Source: Microbacterium oxydans
GTDB taxonomy: Bacteria; Actinomycetota; Actinomycetes; Actinomycetales; Microbacteriaceae
DNA length: 64,000 nucleotides
NCBI RefSeq assembly: GCF_000956405.1
Contig: NZ_JYIV01000023.1
Span: 97,844 to 161,843, forward strand
Reading direction: 5' to 3'
Shown here: piece after piece, positions 46,251 to 55,559 of the stretch
How positions within the stretch are numbered: position 1 is the stretch's first letter
Layout: each line of letters begins with the position of its first letter
Notes under the pieces: model-generated
The model's input: the letters and a program-made list of their open reading frames with translations, nothing else
What the model was told of the DNA's origin: nothing
The model's database searches: none
Position numbers and translations under genes: made by a program

Positions 46251-48451
46251 ACGGCGACGCGCGGACAGGGGAGAACTCTGCGAGATTTAGCTTCCCCAGG
46301 CCTATCTACTTGGTCGTTTGTCCCGTCAGCAGCGACATCGATGATGACTATGAGCCCATTTCTCACGAGTTCACCCCTGGGACGGATGATCCCGCAACGA
46401 CCTTCGATTCGGAGCTTGTGCCGATCCTGCCGGCCATCTGGTACGCACTTCACCTTCCGTCGACCCGCACCGATGCCGTCGATATTCCAGTAATGGTCGG
46501 TATCCGAGAACAACTGCGGGAGAAGCGCCGGCATTTGATTCTTCCGGTGTCGGCAAGTGCCCTCCAGCACCCGCTCATGCTCGCAGCGCTCACTCAACAC
46601 GGTGAACCCATGCTGATCATCAGCGCCGATGACGGTTTCGAGGCCGCAACAGCAGCTTCACGCGACGGCAGATTCGTGCTGCCTCCGGTGCGGGTGAGTG
46701 ACCTGAATAAGGGATCGCTTCGGCAGCACTGGCAGATGATCAGCGATCGCTGGAGCGCCGACTGGCCGGAAGGGGTCGAGCTCGATCCGATGCCGCCGTC
46801 ATGGTCGCCCACTATCGCCTCGAATGGTTCAGCCGTGCCACTCCGGCGCCTCCTGAAAAGCATCGGACGGCTCGACGCCACCGTGCGGACCCATGACCAA
46901 GAGCCGTACGCCGGAGCCGTTGACCTGTTGCAATGGCGTGCATATCTCGACGCACTGTCCGGCATGGAGGAGCGAGGCCTCTCCATGGCAGAAGCGGAGC
47001 TTGTGGCAGACACCGCGGTATCCGAAGCGGGGCGTCGACTCAAGGTGCCGTTGACACTGGGGCTCCCGGGTGTCGCTCCACGGTACCGTCGACTCGTCGG
47101 ACGCCTCGCACAAGAAGCAACCGCGACGAGCCCAGACGAGCAACCCCAGGCACAATCGAACCCGACGTCGACCGAACCGGGGGATCCGCCCGACGTACTC
47201 CGCCTGATGGTGGCCCACAACGCGGCGGGCGATAACTCCGTGGGGATCGTGTCTGCTGACCCCGTCCCCGACGCGGCATTCGTTGCGCTGGCCGACCTCG
47301 AACGCTACTGGGTAGACAGCACCCGGACGCGCACCGGTATCAAGCCGGCCACGGAAGCGCGATTACGGGCCCGGCTCGACGAGGCGATGCGGCCATTCTG
47401 GTCAGACCGGATGATCTCCGTCATTCGCACCGCCTCTCAGATCGACGCGTTCACCAACTTCCCAATCGGGCTCCTGCGTCTACCGGAACACACGGCGCCG
47501 CTCGCTGCGCTCGTCCCGATCGCCTACCACCCGATCAACCCCCTCACACGAGCATTCCAGCTCGAGTTCACCCCCGATCACAGCGTCGACTTCAGCAACG
47601 GCATGCGCGTGCTGGTCATCGAATGCATCCCCGACACGGACCCTGTCGGTGTCATCTCTCGAGGAGCATGGACGTTTGCCTCTCAAGAGCTCACTGACCC
47701 CACTCGTGCCGTGTACGTCGACATCGTGGAGGTCTCCGACAAAGCAGGCGTCGCGGACGCTCTCGCAACCAATCGACCGGATGTCCTGATACTCAGCGCT
47801 CATGGCGTGTACGACGCCGACGCCAACATGGCCGGGCTGGCCATCGGTGACGAGGTGAGTCTGGGAGACGACCTTGGCCCGATGCCCCCGGTCGTGCTCC
47901 TCAGTTCATGCCACTCCGGACCGCGTGGAGCGGGCCCGGTAGCCGTCGCCGACTTGCTCCTGCGAGCGGGAGCACGCGCCGTACTCAGCACTCTCGTGCC
48001 CGTCGGAGTGCTCCACAACTCCACGTTCATGACACGACTTCTCGTCTACATGAGCGAGTCAATCGGTGGCTCGGAGACTCATAAAACGCTGTTGGATCTG
48101 TGGCACCGCGTCCAGACCAACACCGTGATCATGGACATCCTCTACGGGAACCCGCGACTACTGGAGTGGGGCCACTCGGACAGCAAAGGTACGCCACCGA
48201 TAGTGGAGTTTATGAGCGGTCGATCAGCCGGACGACTCCGCCCCTGGCACCTATACCAGGATGCAGAAGCAGTCCTCCTCGACATTGCGGCAGAACGAGG
48301 AGAGAAGGAAGCGGTCCAAGGGTGGCTCCGGGCTCCGGGATACGTCCCCGAATCCATGATGTACACCATCGTCGGCGACCCATCGAGTGTTCGATTCCAA
48401 GCGTCCCAACTCACGTCTGCGCAACGTCAGGGGACGGGCGCCGAGCACTGA
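46247..48451 (+). CDS. CHAT-domain (caspase-like) protease
   Basis: A 734-aa protein. The C-terminal CHAT peptidase domain (about residues 440-640) has the His/Cys dyad: H519 in LILSAHGVYDAD and C555 in VVLLSSCHSGPRGAGPVAVADLLLRAGARAVLSTL. The N-terminal 430 residues lack recognisable TPR repeats and may be a sensor or substrate domain. CHAT proteases occur in phage-defence and programmed-death systems, often switched on by a partner. GTG 46247 is coupled to the 35-aa ORF. No GIY, Cas or gasdermin partner gene is visible next to it. Confidence 0.8.
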   Translation: MNGDARTGENSARFSFPRPIYLVVCPVSSDIDDDYEPISHEFTPGTDDPATTFDSELVPILPAIWYALHLPSTRTDAVDIPVMVGIREQLREKRRHLILPVSASALQHPLMLAALTQHGEPMLIISADDGFEAATAASRDGRFVLPPVRVSDLNKGSLRQHWQMISDRWSADWPEGVELDPMPPSWSPTIASNGSAVPLRRLLKSIGRLDATVRTHDQEPYAGAVDLLQWRAYLDALSGMEERGLSMAEAELVADTAVSEAGRRLKVPLTLGLPGVAPRYRRLVGRLAQEATATSPDEQPQAQSNPTSTEPGDPPDVLRLMVAHNAAGDNSVGIVSADPVPDAAFVALADLERYWVDSTRTRTGIKPATEARLRARLDEAMRPFWSDRMISVIRTASQIDAFTNFPIGLLRLPEHTAPLAALVPIAYHPINPLTRAFQLEFTPDHSVDFSNGMRVLVIECIPDTDPVGVISRGAWTFASQELTDPTRAVYVDIVEVSDKAGVADALATNRPDVLILSAHGVYDADANMAGLAIGDEVSLGDDLGPMPPVVLLSSCHSGPRGAGPVAVADLLLRAGARAVLSTLVPVGVLHNSTFMTRLLVYMSESIGGSETHKTLLDLWHRVQTNTVIMDILYGNPRLLEWGHSDSKGTPPIVEFMSGRSAGRLRPWHLYQDAEAVLLDIAAERGEKEAVQGWLRAPGYVPESMMYTIVGDPSSVRFQASQLTSAQRQGTGAEH

Positions 48452-48483
48452 TTCACGCGTGACTCATCGCGGGGCCACAGTCA

Positions 48484-48502
48484 AGCATGCGGCCGGCATG
48501 CT
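48484..48502 (+). terminator. Probable terminator after the CHAT gene
   Basis: A 7-bp inverted repeat AGCATGC-GGCCG-GCATGCT followed by TTGAACC lies 33 bp after the CHAT stop. The stem is short and the U tract poor, so strength is uncertain. Confidence 0.4.
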
Positions 48503-48893
48503 TTGAACCGCGTAGTCGCGACTCCTTGTCGACGAAACTCCTGAGCCCGCGCCTTCTGAAGAGCCGATTGTCGGGTTCTTGTCACTCACACGCGACGCCG
48601 CACGTCGTCGCGTCGCTTTGCATTCAAACAGGATGGACGGATGAGGAGGTTCGAAGACCTCCCGACCCATGGGGCATCTCCACGAAAATCTAGATTGGTC
48701 TGTGGTTCTTGTATCGCTCCTGACGCGCTAGCGCTCCATCTGGCGGGAACGAGGCAGGTTTCGCGTGCGAGGGCGATATCCCGGATCTTGGGCCGCTTGA
48801 CTTGGTTCTACCTGGTCAGCGTGTTCGGACGAAGCCAGACTCTGGTAGCCAACGCAACTGAACTTGCGGCCATCAAGGAGAGTGTGCAGGAAG
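48503..48893. other. Gene-free stretch between CHAT gene and HTH gene
   Basis: About 390 bp without a supportable ORF, transposon end or repeat. It probably holds the promoter of the HTH-methyltransferase pair. Base composition is less GC-rich than the neighbouring genes. Confidence 0.4.
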
Positions 48894-49094
48894 ATGACGG
48901 AAGACCATGAGGTGCTCACGACTGAGGAGGCGGCGGCTCTTCTCAGAGTCAGCACGAAGACCGTCTTGTCACTCGCGAACGCTGGTTCTCTGCCGGGCGA
49001 GAAAGTCGGGCGAGCATGGCGGTTCCTGCGAAGCGATGTGCTCGGATACGTGCGCGGATCGGAAGCGACTCGCGCGCGGAGAGAGGACAACTGA
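48894..49094 (+). CDS. Excisionase/MerR-type helix-turn-helix protein
   Basis: A 66-aa DNA-binding protein: VLTTEEAAALLRVSTKTVLSLANAGSLPGEKVGRAWRFLRSDVLGYV covers the winged helix of the excisionase (helix_turn_helix_17) type. It ends one base before the GTG of the methyltransferase remnant, so it is probably a control gene for it, though an excisionase role is possible. ATG 48894 gives the normal length. Confidence 0.75.
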   Translation: MTEDHEVLTTEEAAALLRVSTKTVLSLANAGSLPGEKVGRAWRFLRSDVLGYVRGSEATRARREDN

Positions 49095-49985
49095 GTGACT
49101 ACAGCAATTCATTCCTCTATTCCTGATCCCATGGAAGATCTAGTCGCGACGCCCACTGTGATCGACTTCTTCTCCGGGTGCGGTGGGACAAGTGCCGGCC
49201 TGCGGACGCGGGGATGCGCATAGCCGCCGCGGTCGATTTTGACGCGGCTGCTGCAGCCACCTACCGCGCCAACTTTCCGGACGCGGAGTTTCACGAGACT
49301 GATATTCGAAAGCTTGCTCCTAATGCTTTCGACCATCTCCCCGAGCCGGGTGTCCCGCTTGTTTTTTCAGCCTGTGCTCCATGCCAGCCGTACAGTTCGA
49401 TGCGTCCATCCGGTTCTAAGGCCCGGCCTCAAGAACGATCCCTACTTCTCACTCTCATTCCATTCCTAGACCGACTCAAACCCGATGTGTTGATCGTGGA
49501 GAACGTCCCTGGGCTGCAGAAGATACCCGGCGGATCCACCTGGAACCGGTTCTTGCGCTACCTGGATCGAGCGGGGTATTCGACACGCTGGGAAGTGATT
49601 GACTGCAGAGACTATGGTGTTCCGCAACGCCGCAAAAGGCTTGTTCTGCTGGCATCTCGACATGGACAGATTGACTTGCCGGAGGCAACTCACGGGCCTG
49701 ATCGTCTTCCGTACGCGACCGTGCGCGACTGGATAGGCGATCTTCCTCACATACAAGCAGGGGAAACTCATCCAGAAGACCCGATTCATCGTTCTGGCGC
49801 TTTGGGAGAGATGAATCTCCGCCGGATAATGGCTCTCTCAGACGGAGGAAGTAGGTCTGAGTGGCCAGACGAGCTATGGCTTGATTGCCACCGCAGGTCC
49901 AAAGGACACCAAGATTCGTATGGCCGCATGAAGTATCACCCGCTTGCGCAGATTCGTCTTGCGTCGGTGTGCCCGTTCATAGTTA
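49095..49985 (+). pseudogene. C5 cytosine DNA methyltransferase, frameshifted and truncated
   Basis: Motif I (VIDFFSGCGGTSAGLR) is read from GTG 49095, but the frame hits TAG at 49221; the next part (AGMRIAAAVDFD) is in another frame, so a frameshift lies at about 49200-49213. Further motifs are intact: PCQPYSSMRP (catalytic Cys, motif IV), ENVPGLQ (motif VI), QRRKRLVLLAS (motif VIII) and the start of the target-recognition region ending GHQDSYGRMKYH. Motifs IX and X are absent because homology stops near 49,940-49,985, where unrelated DNA begins. It should be inactive. Confidence 0.82.
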
Positions 49986-49987
49986 TA

Positions 49988-50008
49988 ACATACCCCCTGG
50001 GGGTATGT
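49988..50008. promoter_or_regulatory. CsoR-type operator-like palindrome
   Basis: Arms ACATACCCCC and GGGGGTATGT flank a single T: a perfect 10-bp inverted repeat. This is the form of operator bound by CsoR/RcnR (DUF156) copper or nickel sensors. It lies inside the hybrid reading frame, between the methyltransferase and Rieske fragments, with no CsoR gene in the window; a fragment of another operon's promoter is likely. Confidence 0.6.
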
Positions 50009-50041
50009 AACTCAAGGCCGGACGTGTGCATGCTCTTGCTG

Positions 50042-50794
50042 CGAACGCGTGTCATCCCGCCGGCCGAGATGCTGGAGACGCTGAAGGCCTGGTGGGAGCC
50101 GCTGCTCAAGAAGTCGCGCACGATCCGCCTCGGCGTCGGCGGCTGCGTGCGCTTCAAGATCGGCGACCTCGACATGGTCGTCGACTTCCCGCGCGCGAAG
50201 GTCCGCGAGTACGCGGGGGAGGAGTGCATCTACTGGTACACGATCCCCGCTGATCTCGTGTCCACGAACATCCGCGACCGCGAGATCGACTGGTCGAACT
50301 CGATCTTCCTGTCGATGCAGTTCCAAGTGGGCCGCAGCGGCAAGTTCAACGAGTTCCTCACCACGTTCCTGAAGTGCCTGTCGGTCGACCGCATCGAGTA
50401 CGTCGAGAACTGGTACCAGGAGCAGACGGACCAGACGGAGGATGCCGAGATCGGCGACTGGCTCGTGCAGCGCCGATGCCCGCACCTGCGCGCCGACCTC
50501 ACGAAGACCGGCAAGGTCGACGAAGACGGCGTCCTCACCTGCAGCATGCACGACTGGAAGTGGGACCTGAAGACCGGCCGGTGCCTGTCGACGAGCGGTC
50601 ACCCGATCCGGTCCACGAAGATCGACGAGGCCACCGACCCCGTGCAGCAGGAGTTTGGGGCCTTCCGCTCCGCGATTCGCCCCAGTTCTCGCTCGGCGGA
50701 AGGCTCAGAACGCGGCGCGGATCTTCCCCAGCTCAGCGACACCGCCGCTCCGGAAGCAGAGTACGCCGTAAATCAAGGGCCCGTCCAGATCTAG
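50042..50794 (+). pseudogene. C-terminal fragment of a Rieske [2Fe-2S] protein (MBL-fold/Rieske type)
   Basis: The frame carries a complete Rieske motif: CPH in RRCPHLRADL and CSMH in VLTCSMHDWKWDL, followed by the closing TSGHPI. The preceding segment (WWEPLLKKSRTIRLGVGGCVRFKIGDLDMVVDFPRAKV) is like the C-terminal part of a larger metallo-beta-lactamase/Rieske protein. There is no start codon of its own; the frame joins the methyltransferase remnant. The codon use is strongly GC-rich, unlike the DNA just left of it, which supports a recombination junction. Confidence 0.75.
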
Positions 50795-50883
50795 ACGCTA
50801 TCCATCAATCGACGCGCGAGGTGCGGGTGGCTGAAACCCGCAACTGTAGTGGGCGACTCTCACCGCGTATCTACGACCGGTGA

Positions 50884-51234
50884 AATCCCCAGCAACACCA
50901 GGGGCGGTCCCCGAAGGTTCCCCGAGCTCTCGGGACCACAACACGCGGTAATTTCATGGCCGAGGCCGAGCGCGAACCCGGGCTGATCGCGCAAATGAGG
51001 GAGCTGGGCAACCAGCCGCGATGCCAGGAACTCTCCGACGTGCTTATCGAGCTCCAACGGCGGGGCGCCGTGCGGGAGGATGCCGACATAGACACGGTCG
51101 TGAGCCTGGCTTTCGGAAGCTACTTCGCCGACTTCAATCGGTACGGTCGCGACGTGGAGGCCGACTTCGCCGAACGGATCGTCGCCACGTTGTGGCCCGT
51201 CATCGCCAAAGAGGGGTGGGCATCGGTCGGGTGA
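50884..51234 (+). pseudogene. TetR-family regulator, C-terminal remnant
   Basis: The frame (open from 50884) encodes MAEAEREPGLIAQMRELGNQPRCQEL ... TVVSLAFGSYFADFNRYGRDVEADFAERIVATLWPVIAKEG, the helical ligand-binding part of TetR proteins. The N-terminal HTH is missing. An ATG at 50956 exists but would give only this domain. Another truncated gene in the mosaic zone. Confidence 0.6.
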
Positions 51235-51501
51235 GAACTTGCTACAACCGCTCGCCATTTTCGGATGTTGCTCATGAACAACGACGCACAGGATAGGTGC
51301 TGGTCGCAGTCTGTGGAATGTGCTCGCCCGGGAAACCGTCCTAGTGCACCAGGACCCGTCCGGCCGAGATCGATTGTCATCGGCAGGTCTTGAGACCTAC
51401 CTGGGAACCCCACCGATAACGTTCGTCAGAACTCGCCGACGGCGGAGCTTGGCACTCCGATTGCTCGCACCTGTGTGACGTGAGAAAGCAGTGCTTCGCC
51501 G

Positions 51502-52575
51502 CTATCCGAGGGCTAGCCAGCGAGCCGCGGCGCCCTTGAGTGCGTTACCCGAGGATCGAACCGTATCATCGGACGTGACGTCGGAAACAGTCTTCCGTTC
51601 GTGGTCATCGGCGCTCGTGCTGCTCAGGTGCTGGGGCAGTTCCGTGGTGAGGATAAGGACGACGTCGATGAGTTTCCAGTCCAACTCTTCGCATCGCTGC
51701 TGCGCCGCGCGCAGATCGACCAACGAGGGCATCGCGGCGTCAACGGGGACGATGAACGCTTCGAGGTGGAAGAACTGACCCTGGTCCCGCACGCGCACGG
51801 CCACCTCCCGGACCCACGGCAGTGTCTCGAGGTACTCGCGAGCGGCGTGGGATGCGGGGTGTGGTTTGTGATCATCGAACGTAGTGGCGCGGGTGTCCAT
51901 GAGGCCGGTGATCGCCGCGCGGGTGTTGCGTAGCCCATCCCAGAGGATGCTGCCGGCGATGAATGTTGCTGCGGCCGAGTCTGCCCACCAGTACCCTAGG
52001 CCGATGCCTCCGACGCCGACGATGGAGCCGGCCGCGGTCATCCAGTCGGCTTTATTCATGTCGGCGTCGGCGTAGAGGACCTTGTTGTGGAGGTCTTTCG
52101 CCAGGCGCATCTTGACGTGGCCGAAGTAGATCGGCAGGGGGATGGTCAGTGCCATCACGCCCATCATCACCCACCCGGACCAGATCACGGTGCCGAACAG
52201 CTGAACGGAACCGATCGGTGGCCGGTCGCCGCTGATCAGCCCGATCACGGAATCGAACAGCAAGAAGGCGCCCATAGCGCAGAGGGCCACGCCGGCGACG
52301 AGGTGCGCGACCCCGACCGAGCGGAAGAACCCGTAGGGGTACTTGGCGGACGGGGGTTTGGTGATGATGCGGACCGCTAGGAGGAAAGCGATCGGGGGTG
52401 CCAAAGACAGCAGGTCTTCGATCCATGCGGCCTTCATGGCTTGCGAGCTGCCCATGACGAGGTTCACTCCAGTGATGGCGACGGCGAGGAAGCCGGTTGT
52501 GAACCATTCGATCCGGATCGCGCGACGCAGCGTCTTCTGTTGCGCGGGGGGCAGGGCTGGGTGCGCCGTGTTCAT
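51502..52575 (-). CDS. Cation diffusion facilitator-family transporter
   Basis: A 357-aa membrane protein with about six TM segments in residues 20-215 and a cytosolic C-terminal domain. The metal site differs from Zn/Cd exporters: TM2 has WIEDLLSLAPP and TM5 has ADMNKADWMTAAGS, giving an E-D / D-x-N-x-x-D-like site, which may mean iron, manganese or another ion. Its ATG overlaps the stop of the lipoprotein gene, so the two are one operon. Confidence 0.82.
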   Translation of the reverse strand: MNTAHPALPPAQQKTLRRAIRIEWFTTGFLAVAITGVNLVMGSSQAMKAAWIEDLLSLAPPIAFLLAVRIITKPPSAKYPYGFFRSVGVAHLVAGVALCAMGAFLLFDSVIGLISGDRPPIGSVQLFGTVIWSGWVMMGVMALTIPLPIYFGHVKMRLAKDLHNKVLYADADMNKADWMTAAGSIVGVGGIGLGYWWADSAAATFIAGSILWDGLRNTRAAITGLMDTRATTFDDHKPHPASHAAREYLETLPWVREVAVRVRDQGQFFHLEAFIVPVDAAMPSLVDLRAAQQRCEELDWKLIDVVLILTTELPQHLSSTSADDHERKTVSDVTSDDTVRSSGNALKGAAARWLALG

Positions 52576-53072
52576 TTGTCGTCTCCGTGTTCGAGAAGGA
52601 AGGTTTCCAGTGTCGTCAGGAACTGGTTCTCACCGAGGACGGTCAACATCACATGCTTCTTCGTTGCTCCGGCGACGTGTTCGTCGTCATAGGGAGCAGT
52701 GATCGCCGCCTTGTCGGTCCACGGAGTGTCATCGGTGAACCCGCCGATAACAAGATCGAGGGAACCCGAGTGGAGCTGATCGGTGAGGATGGCTTCACTT
52801 CCCTCTGTCCACACAACGGTCGCGTCAATCGACTCGGCGAACTTTTCGACCAGTCGCACATCTTCCCCGGATGGTTTGTCGGGGTCGGTGGTGTCTGTCC
52901 ACGGTGGGTTGTGAGTGATTCCTACACTCAGGTCGCCACCCTGAGCATCGTGGAGAGTGCCATCGACGTCCACGGGTATCCCCGCGCACCCGACGAGCAT
53001 CATTGCGGTCCCGACAACTCCGCCGATTGCGGCCGCGCTGCACCGGCGCTTGATTGACATCTGATTTCCCAT
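52572..53072 (-). CDS. Solute-binding lipoprotein (SBP family 3-like, short)
   Basis: A 166-aa protein: lipoprotein signal ending MLVGCAG (lipobox L-V-G-C), then a region like family 3 periplasmic binding proteins (DLSVGITHNPPWTD ... GSLDLVIGGFTDDTPWTDKAAITAPY). It is shorter than a full SBP (about 230-250 aa), so one lobe may be missing. It precedes the CDF transporter and may deliver or sense the same ion or solute. ATG 53072 or 53060. Confidence 0.7.
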   Translation of the reverse strand: MGNQMSIKRRCSAAAIGGVVGTAMMLVGCAGIPVDVDGTLHDAQGGDLSVGITHNPPWTDTTDPDKPSGEDVRLVEKFAESIDATVVWTEGSEAILTDQLHSGSLDLVIGGFTDDTPWTDKAAITAPYDDEHVAGATKKHVMLTVLGENQFLTTLETFLLEHGDDK

Positions 53073-53318
53073 CTGGTTGCTCTAGAGATGTGCGCGGCGT
53101 GATCGACGCCCACCCTGCAGGCGAATCAGGCAGCGATCGCCCGGCTGAGGTCGTTATCCCGCCTAAGGGATTGAGCCCCTCCAGGCGGCTTCTGATCACG
53201 GAACCGGGCATCACCTTGTTCCGACGACGGTCCCGAGTGCCAGAATCCTCGACGAACGACGAACGCACGGATTCCTCTCGGGTCAGGCGGACACGAAGGG
53301 ATCTCGATCGGTTTACAA

Positions 53319-53648
53319 CTACGCGGCTTCGGCATGGTTCTGACACTCGATACAGGCAAATGCATGGGGGACCACTTCGAGGCGTGCCGGCGCGATCTGT
53401 CTCCCGCACCGCACGCACTGACCGTACGTGCCCGCGTCCAGCCGATCCAGAGCCGCGCTGATCTGCCTGATCGCGACGCGATGCGCCGCTGCTGTCTGGT
53501 ACGCGACAAGGTCGATGGTCGGAATCGCGTGAGGCTCCAATTCGACCAGAAGAGTCTGACGCTCCTGGAGGCGCTGCTCGAGCTGCGCCCTCACATCGAG
53601 ACTTTGGGGGGTCTCGACCGCTGCGGCAGAGAGGGGGACATTGGTCAT
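53319..53648 (-). CDS. DksA/TraR-type zinc-finger protein
   Basis: A 109-aa protein: N-terminal coiled-coil (about residues 15-70) and C-terminal four-cysteine zinc finger (CVRCGRQIAPARLEVVPHAFACIEC). DksA/TraR proteins bind RNA polymerase; the short form is typical of mobile elements and phages. It is read alone, with no operon partner within 240 bp. Confidence 0.82.
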   Translation of the reverse strand: MTNVPLSAAAVETPQSLDVRAQLEQRLQERQTLLVELEPHAIPTIDLVAYQTAAAHRVAIRQISAALDRLDAGTYGQCVRCGRQIAPARLEVVPHAFACIECQNHAEAA

Positions 53649-54648
53649 GACTGCTCCTTTGGGTACAAAAAAAGCGCCGCTTCCGCGACGCGCTAGGTGA
53701 CCGGGTAGCCCGAGAACAGGTCTTCAAATGCGCGAGAGCGCGGTCCTCGAGGTGAATCGGGTCGTCGGAGGGCCCATAGTGCAGAGTCGCCGTAGGCTCA
53801 CCATAGCGGCACATTAAACCGACGCCGCACGCCGGTTTGCCGTGAAACCAGTGCGCGCAGACGCGTCTCGCGGCCAGAGAAGCCGTGATGCGACACGGTA
53901 GGGTGATCGGGCGGTTGTGAAGACTCTAGGGGGGAGAGAGCAACCGCCCGACCGCGTCGAAGATTCCGGTCCCCAGAAGGGTGCCCCCACCCATCGATGC
54001 CGTAGACGCGAAGCCAGGCTCCCACCATCACCGAGGTCCCGCAAGACCATTCTCGGCCAGGAGTGGCGCGGTGAAGATGTGACAGGGTCTTCAGGGGAGC
54101 TATTCGAGTAGCACGCGGGATAGCGGCTGCGCGCTAATGGTCAGAACCAGCTCCGCGACGACGAGTGCGCTCCTGGGTGGCGATAGCGGATGCCCCGCGA
54201 GGGATCAACCCCTCTTCCGGCGCTCTGCGCTCGGAACTATCTCGGCCTACTGGGGGTGTCCCAGCATCCTCGGGCACTACCGGAGACCCTGCACGGACCA
54301 CAGCGCTCGCGGAGGTCGCCGGTCCCTTTCGGGAGGGGTTTGCGGAAAAGTCGATCCCCCTCATGCGTGGGGCGTATGAGGGGGACCCGACATCTCACTC
54401 CGCGAAGCGGAGGGCACGCGCTGACTGCTTCCGGTATCCCCAGATCCCGGCTCACCGACTCCCCAGAGGTAGTGCGAGAAAGCGCAACCCACCGTCGGGA
54501 GACGTCATCACTCTGTCAGATCGGCATCGCCGCAGCACCTCCTCTGGGGTGCAGATACAAAGACGCGCCAAACACGCCGATATGGACTTGTAGCTAATGC
54601 ACTATGGCCAAAAGTCCATACGCGCCAGGGTGACTTTTGACGATGCCC
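53649..54648. other. One-kilobase stretch without a supported gene
   Basis: Overlapping short frames exist on both strands, but none has a convincing start, ribosome site or protein-like composition. A 9-bp stem inverted repeat (CCCCCTCAT ... ATGAGGGGG) at 54356-54384 could be a terminator or structured site. This may be a control region or debris between accessory blocks. Confidence 0.45.
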
Positions 54649-55194
54649 TCACGATTGCGGCGGGGGCTGAAAGTGAGGGATGGGGGCAGGCCGCTCACCC
54701 CGGAGCTCTTGGTGTCGCGATCGCGCTGTCTCCGTGACCGGTACGGCGTAGACCGGGGGAGTGGGGCGCGTGATCTTCGGGAACCGGCGGCCGGTGATCT
54801 CGCTGGCGGTGACTTTCAGCACGAACAGCTTCGGCATCGCTGTCCACGACTTGAAGTGCTCGACTCCCACACGGTGCAGCTCGGTCTCGCTGGTGACCTG
54901 CTCCACAACTCCTCGGACCACCACACTCCAGAAATCCGCGTCGTTGACACCGTCGACTTCGACCGCGACTCGGGACTGAGAAGCGACCGCAAGGAACTTC
55001 GAGTCCACCGCTGACCGGATATAGATGCTTCGGTCGACGGCGAGATGATTCACCGGTCGGATGTCGGGAAATCCGTCCGCTCCGGTGAAGGCGAGCCTGC
55101 AGAGTTGCGTCGTCCGGAATAGCTCCCAGCAGTCCGCCTCGCCAAGCTCAACAGGGCGAAGACCAGGCTGAGAGTCTTCCGATCGTGCAGTCAT
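54649..55194 (-). CDS. Pyridoxamine 5'-phosphate oxidase-like flavoprotein
   Basis: A 181-aa split-barrel protein of the PPOX/FMN family: GEADCWELFRTTQLCRLAFTGADGFPDIRPVNHLAVDRSIYIRS ... FLAVASQSRVAVEVDGVND ... WSVVVRGVVEQVTSETEL covers the usual sheet. These proteins bind FMN or F420 and reduce small molecules or act in stress. ATG 55194 has AGGAGG six bases upstream (GTG at 55197 is nearer). Confidence 0.82.
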   Translation of the reverse strand: MTARSEDSQPGLRPVELGEADCWELFRTTQLCRLAFTGADGFPDIRPVNHLAVDRSIYIRSAVDSKFLAVASQSRVAVEVDGVNDADFWSVVVRGVVEQVTSETELHRVGVEHFKSWTAMPKLFVLKVTASEITGRRFPKITRPTPPVYAVPVTETARSRHQELRGERPAPIPHFQPPPQS

Positions 55195-55441
55195 CACGAA
55201 CCTCCTATGAGCCGGAACACTGTGTCGATCTCGATAGTGCCCCTATCCCGATGATCCCACCAGGCCGAGGAGCGCTCGAGGCCCGCGCGTCTGAGAGCAA
55301 ATCCCAGTTCTGGGACGCGCAATCCGACTCCCGCTTCTTCGGGACAGGCGGAAAAACCAACTCTCTAAGTGGCGTCGCCTCGCTCGAGAGCAGTATCCCT
55401 CACGAACAGGACCTGCTCGGTGCCCATCCGCCGCAAACGAT

Positions 55442-55558
55442 CGTTTTCGGTGGACTAGGCAACATCGACAATCAGGCGCTCGACACGCCGAGGAACCATC
55501 TGCCGAAACCCCCTGCCGAAACCTAAACGCGCCGGAACCTAGGCGGTACCGTTTTCGG
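55442..55558. repeat. Res-like repeats upstream of the serine recombinase
   Basis: CGTTTTCGG occurs at 55442-55450 and again at 55550-55558, and its inverted partner TGCCGAAACC occurs at 55501-55510 and 55514-55523. The last copy runs into the recombinase start codon at 55560. Small serine resolvases bind paired inverted sites of this kind just upstream of their own gene. The rest of 55198-55441 shows no gene. Confidence 0.5.
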
Positions 55559-55559
55559 C

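Noticed and set aside
49178..50794. A single 538-aa 'methyltransferase' with a Rieske tail
   Set aside because: Motif I is in another frame and the two parts belong to unrelated families; treated as two pseudogenes joined by recombination.
54190..54597. 135-codon frame in the gene-free kilobase
   Set aside because: No ribosome site, overlapping frames of similar length, and a Ser/Arg/Pro-rich composition typical of non-coding GC-rich DNA.
55185..55526. 113-codon frame upstream of the recombinase
   Set aside because: Starts inside the PPOX gene's leader, has no domain, and overlaps the res-like repeats.
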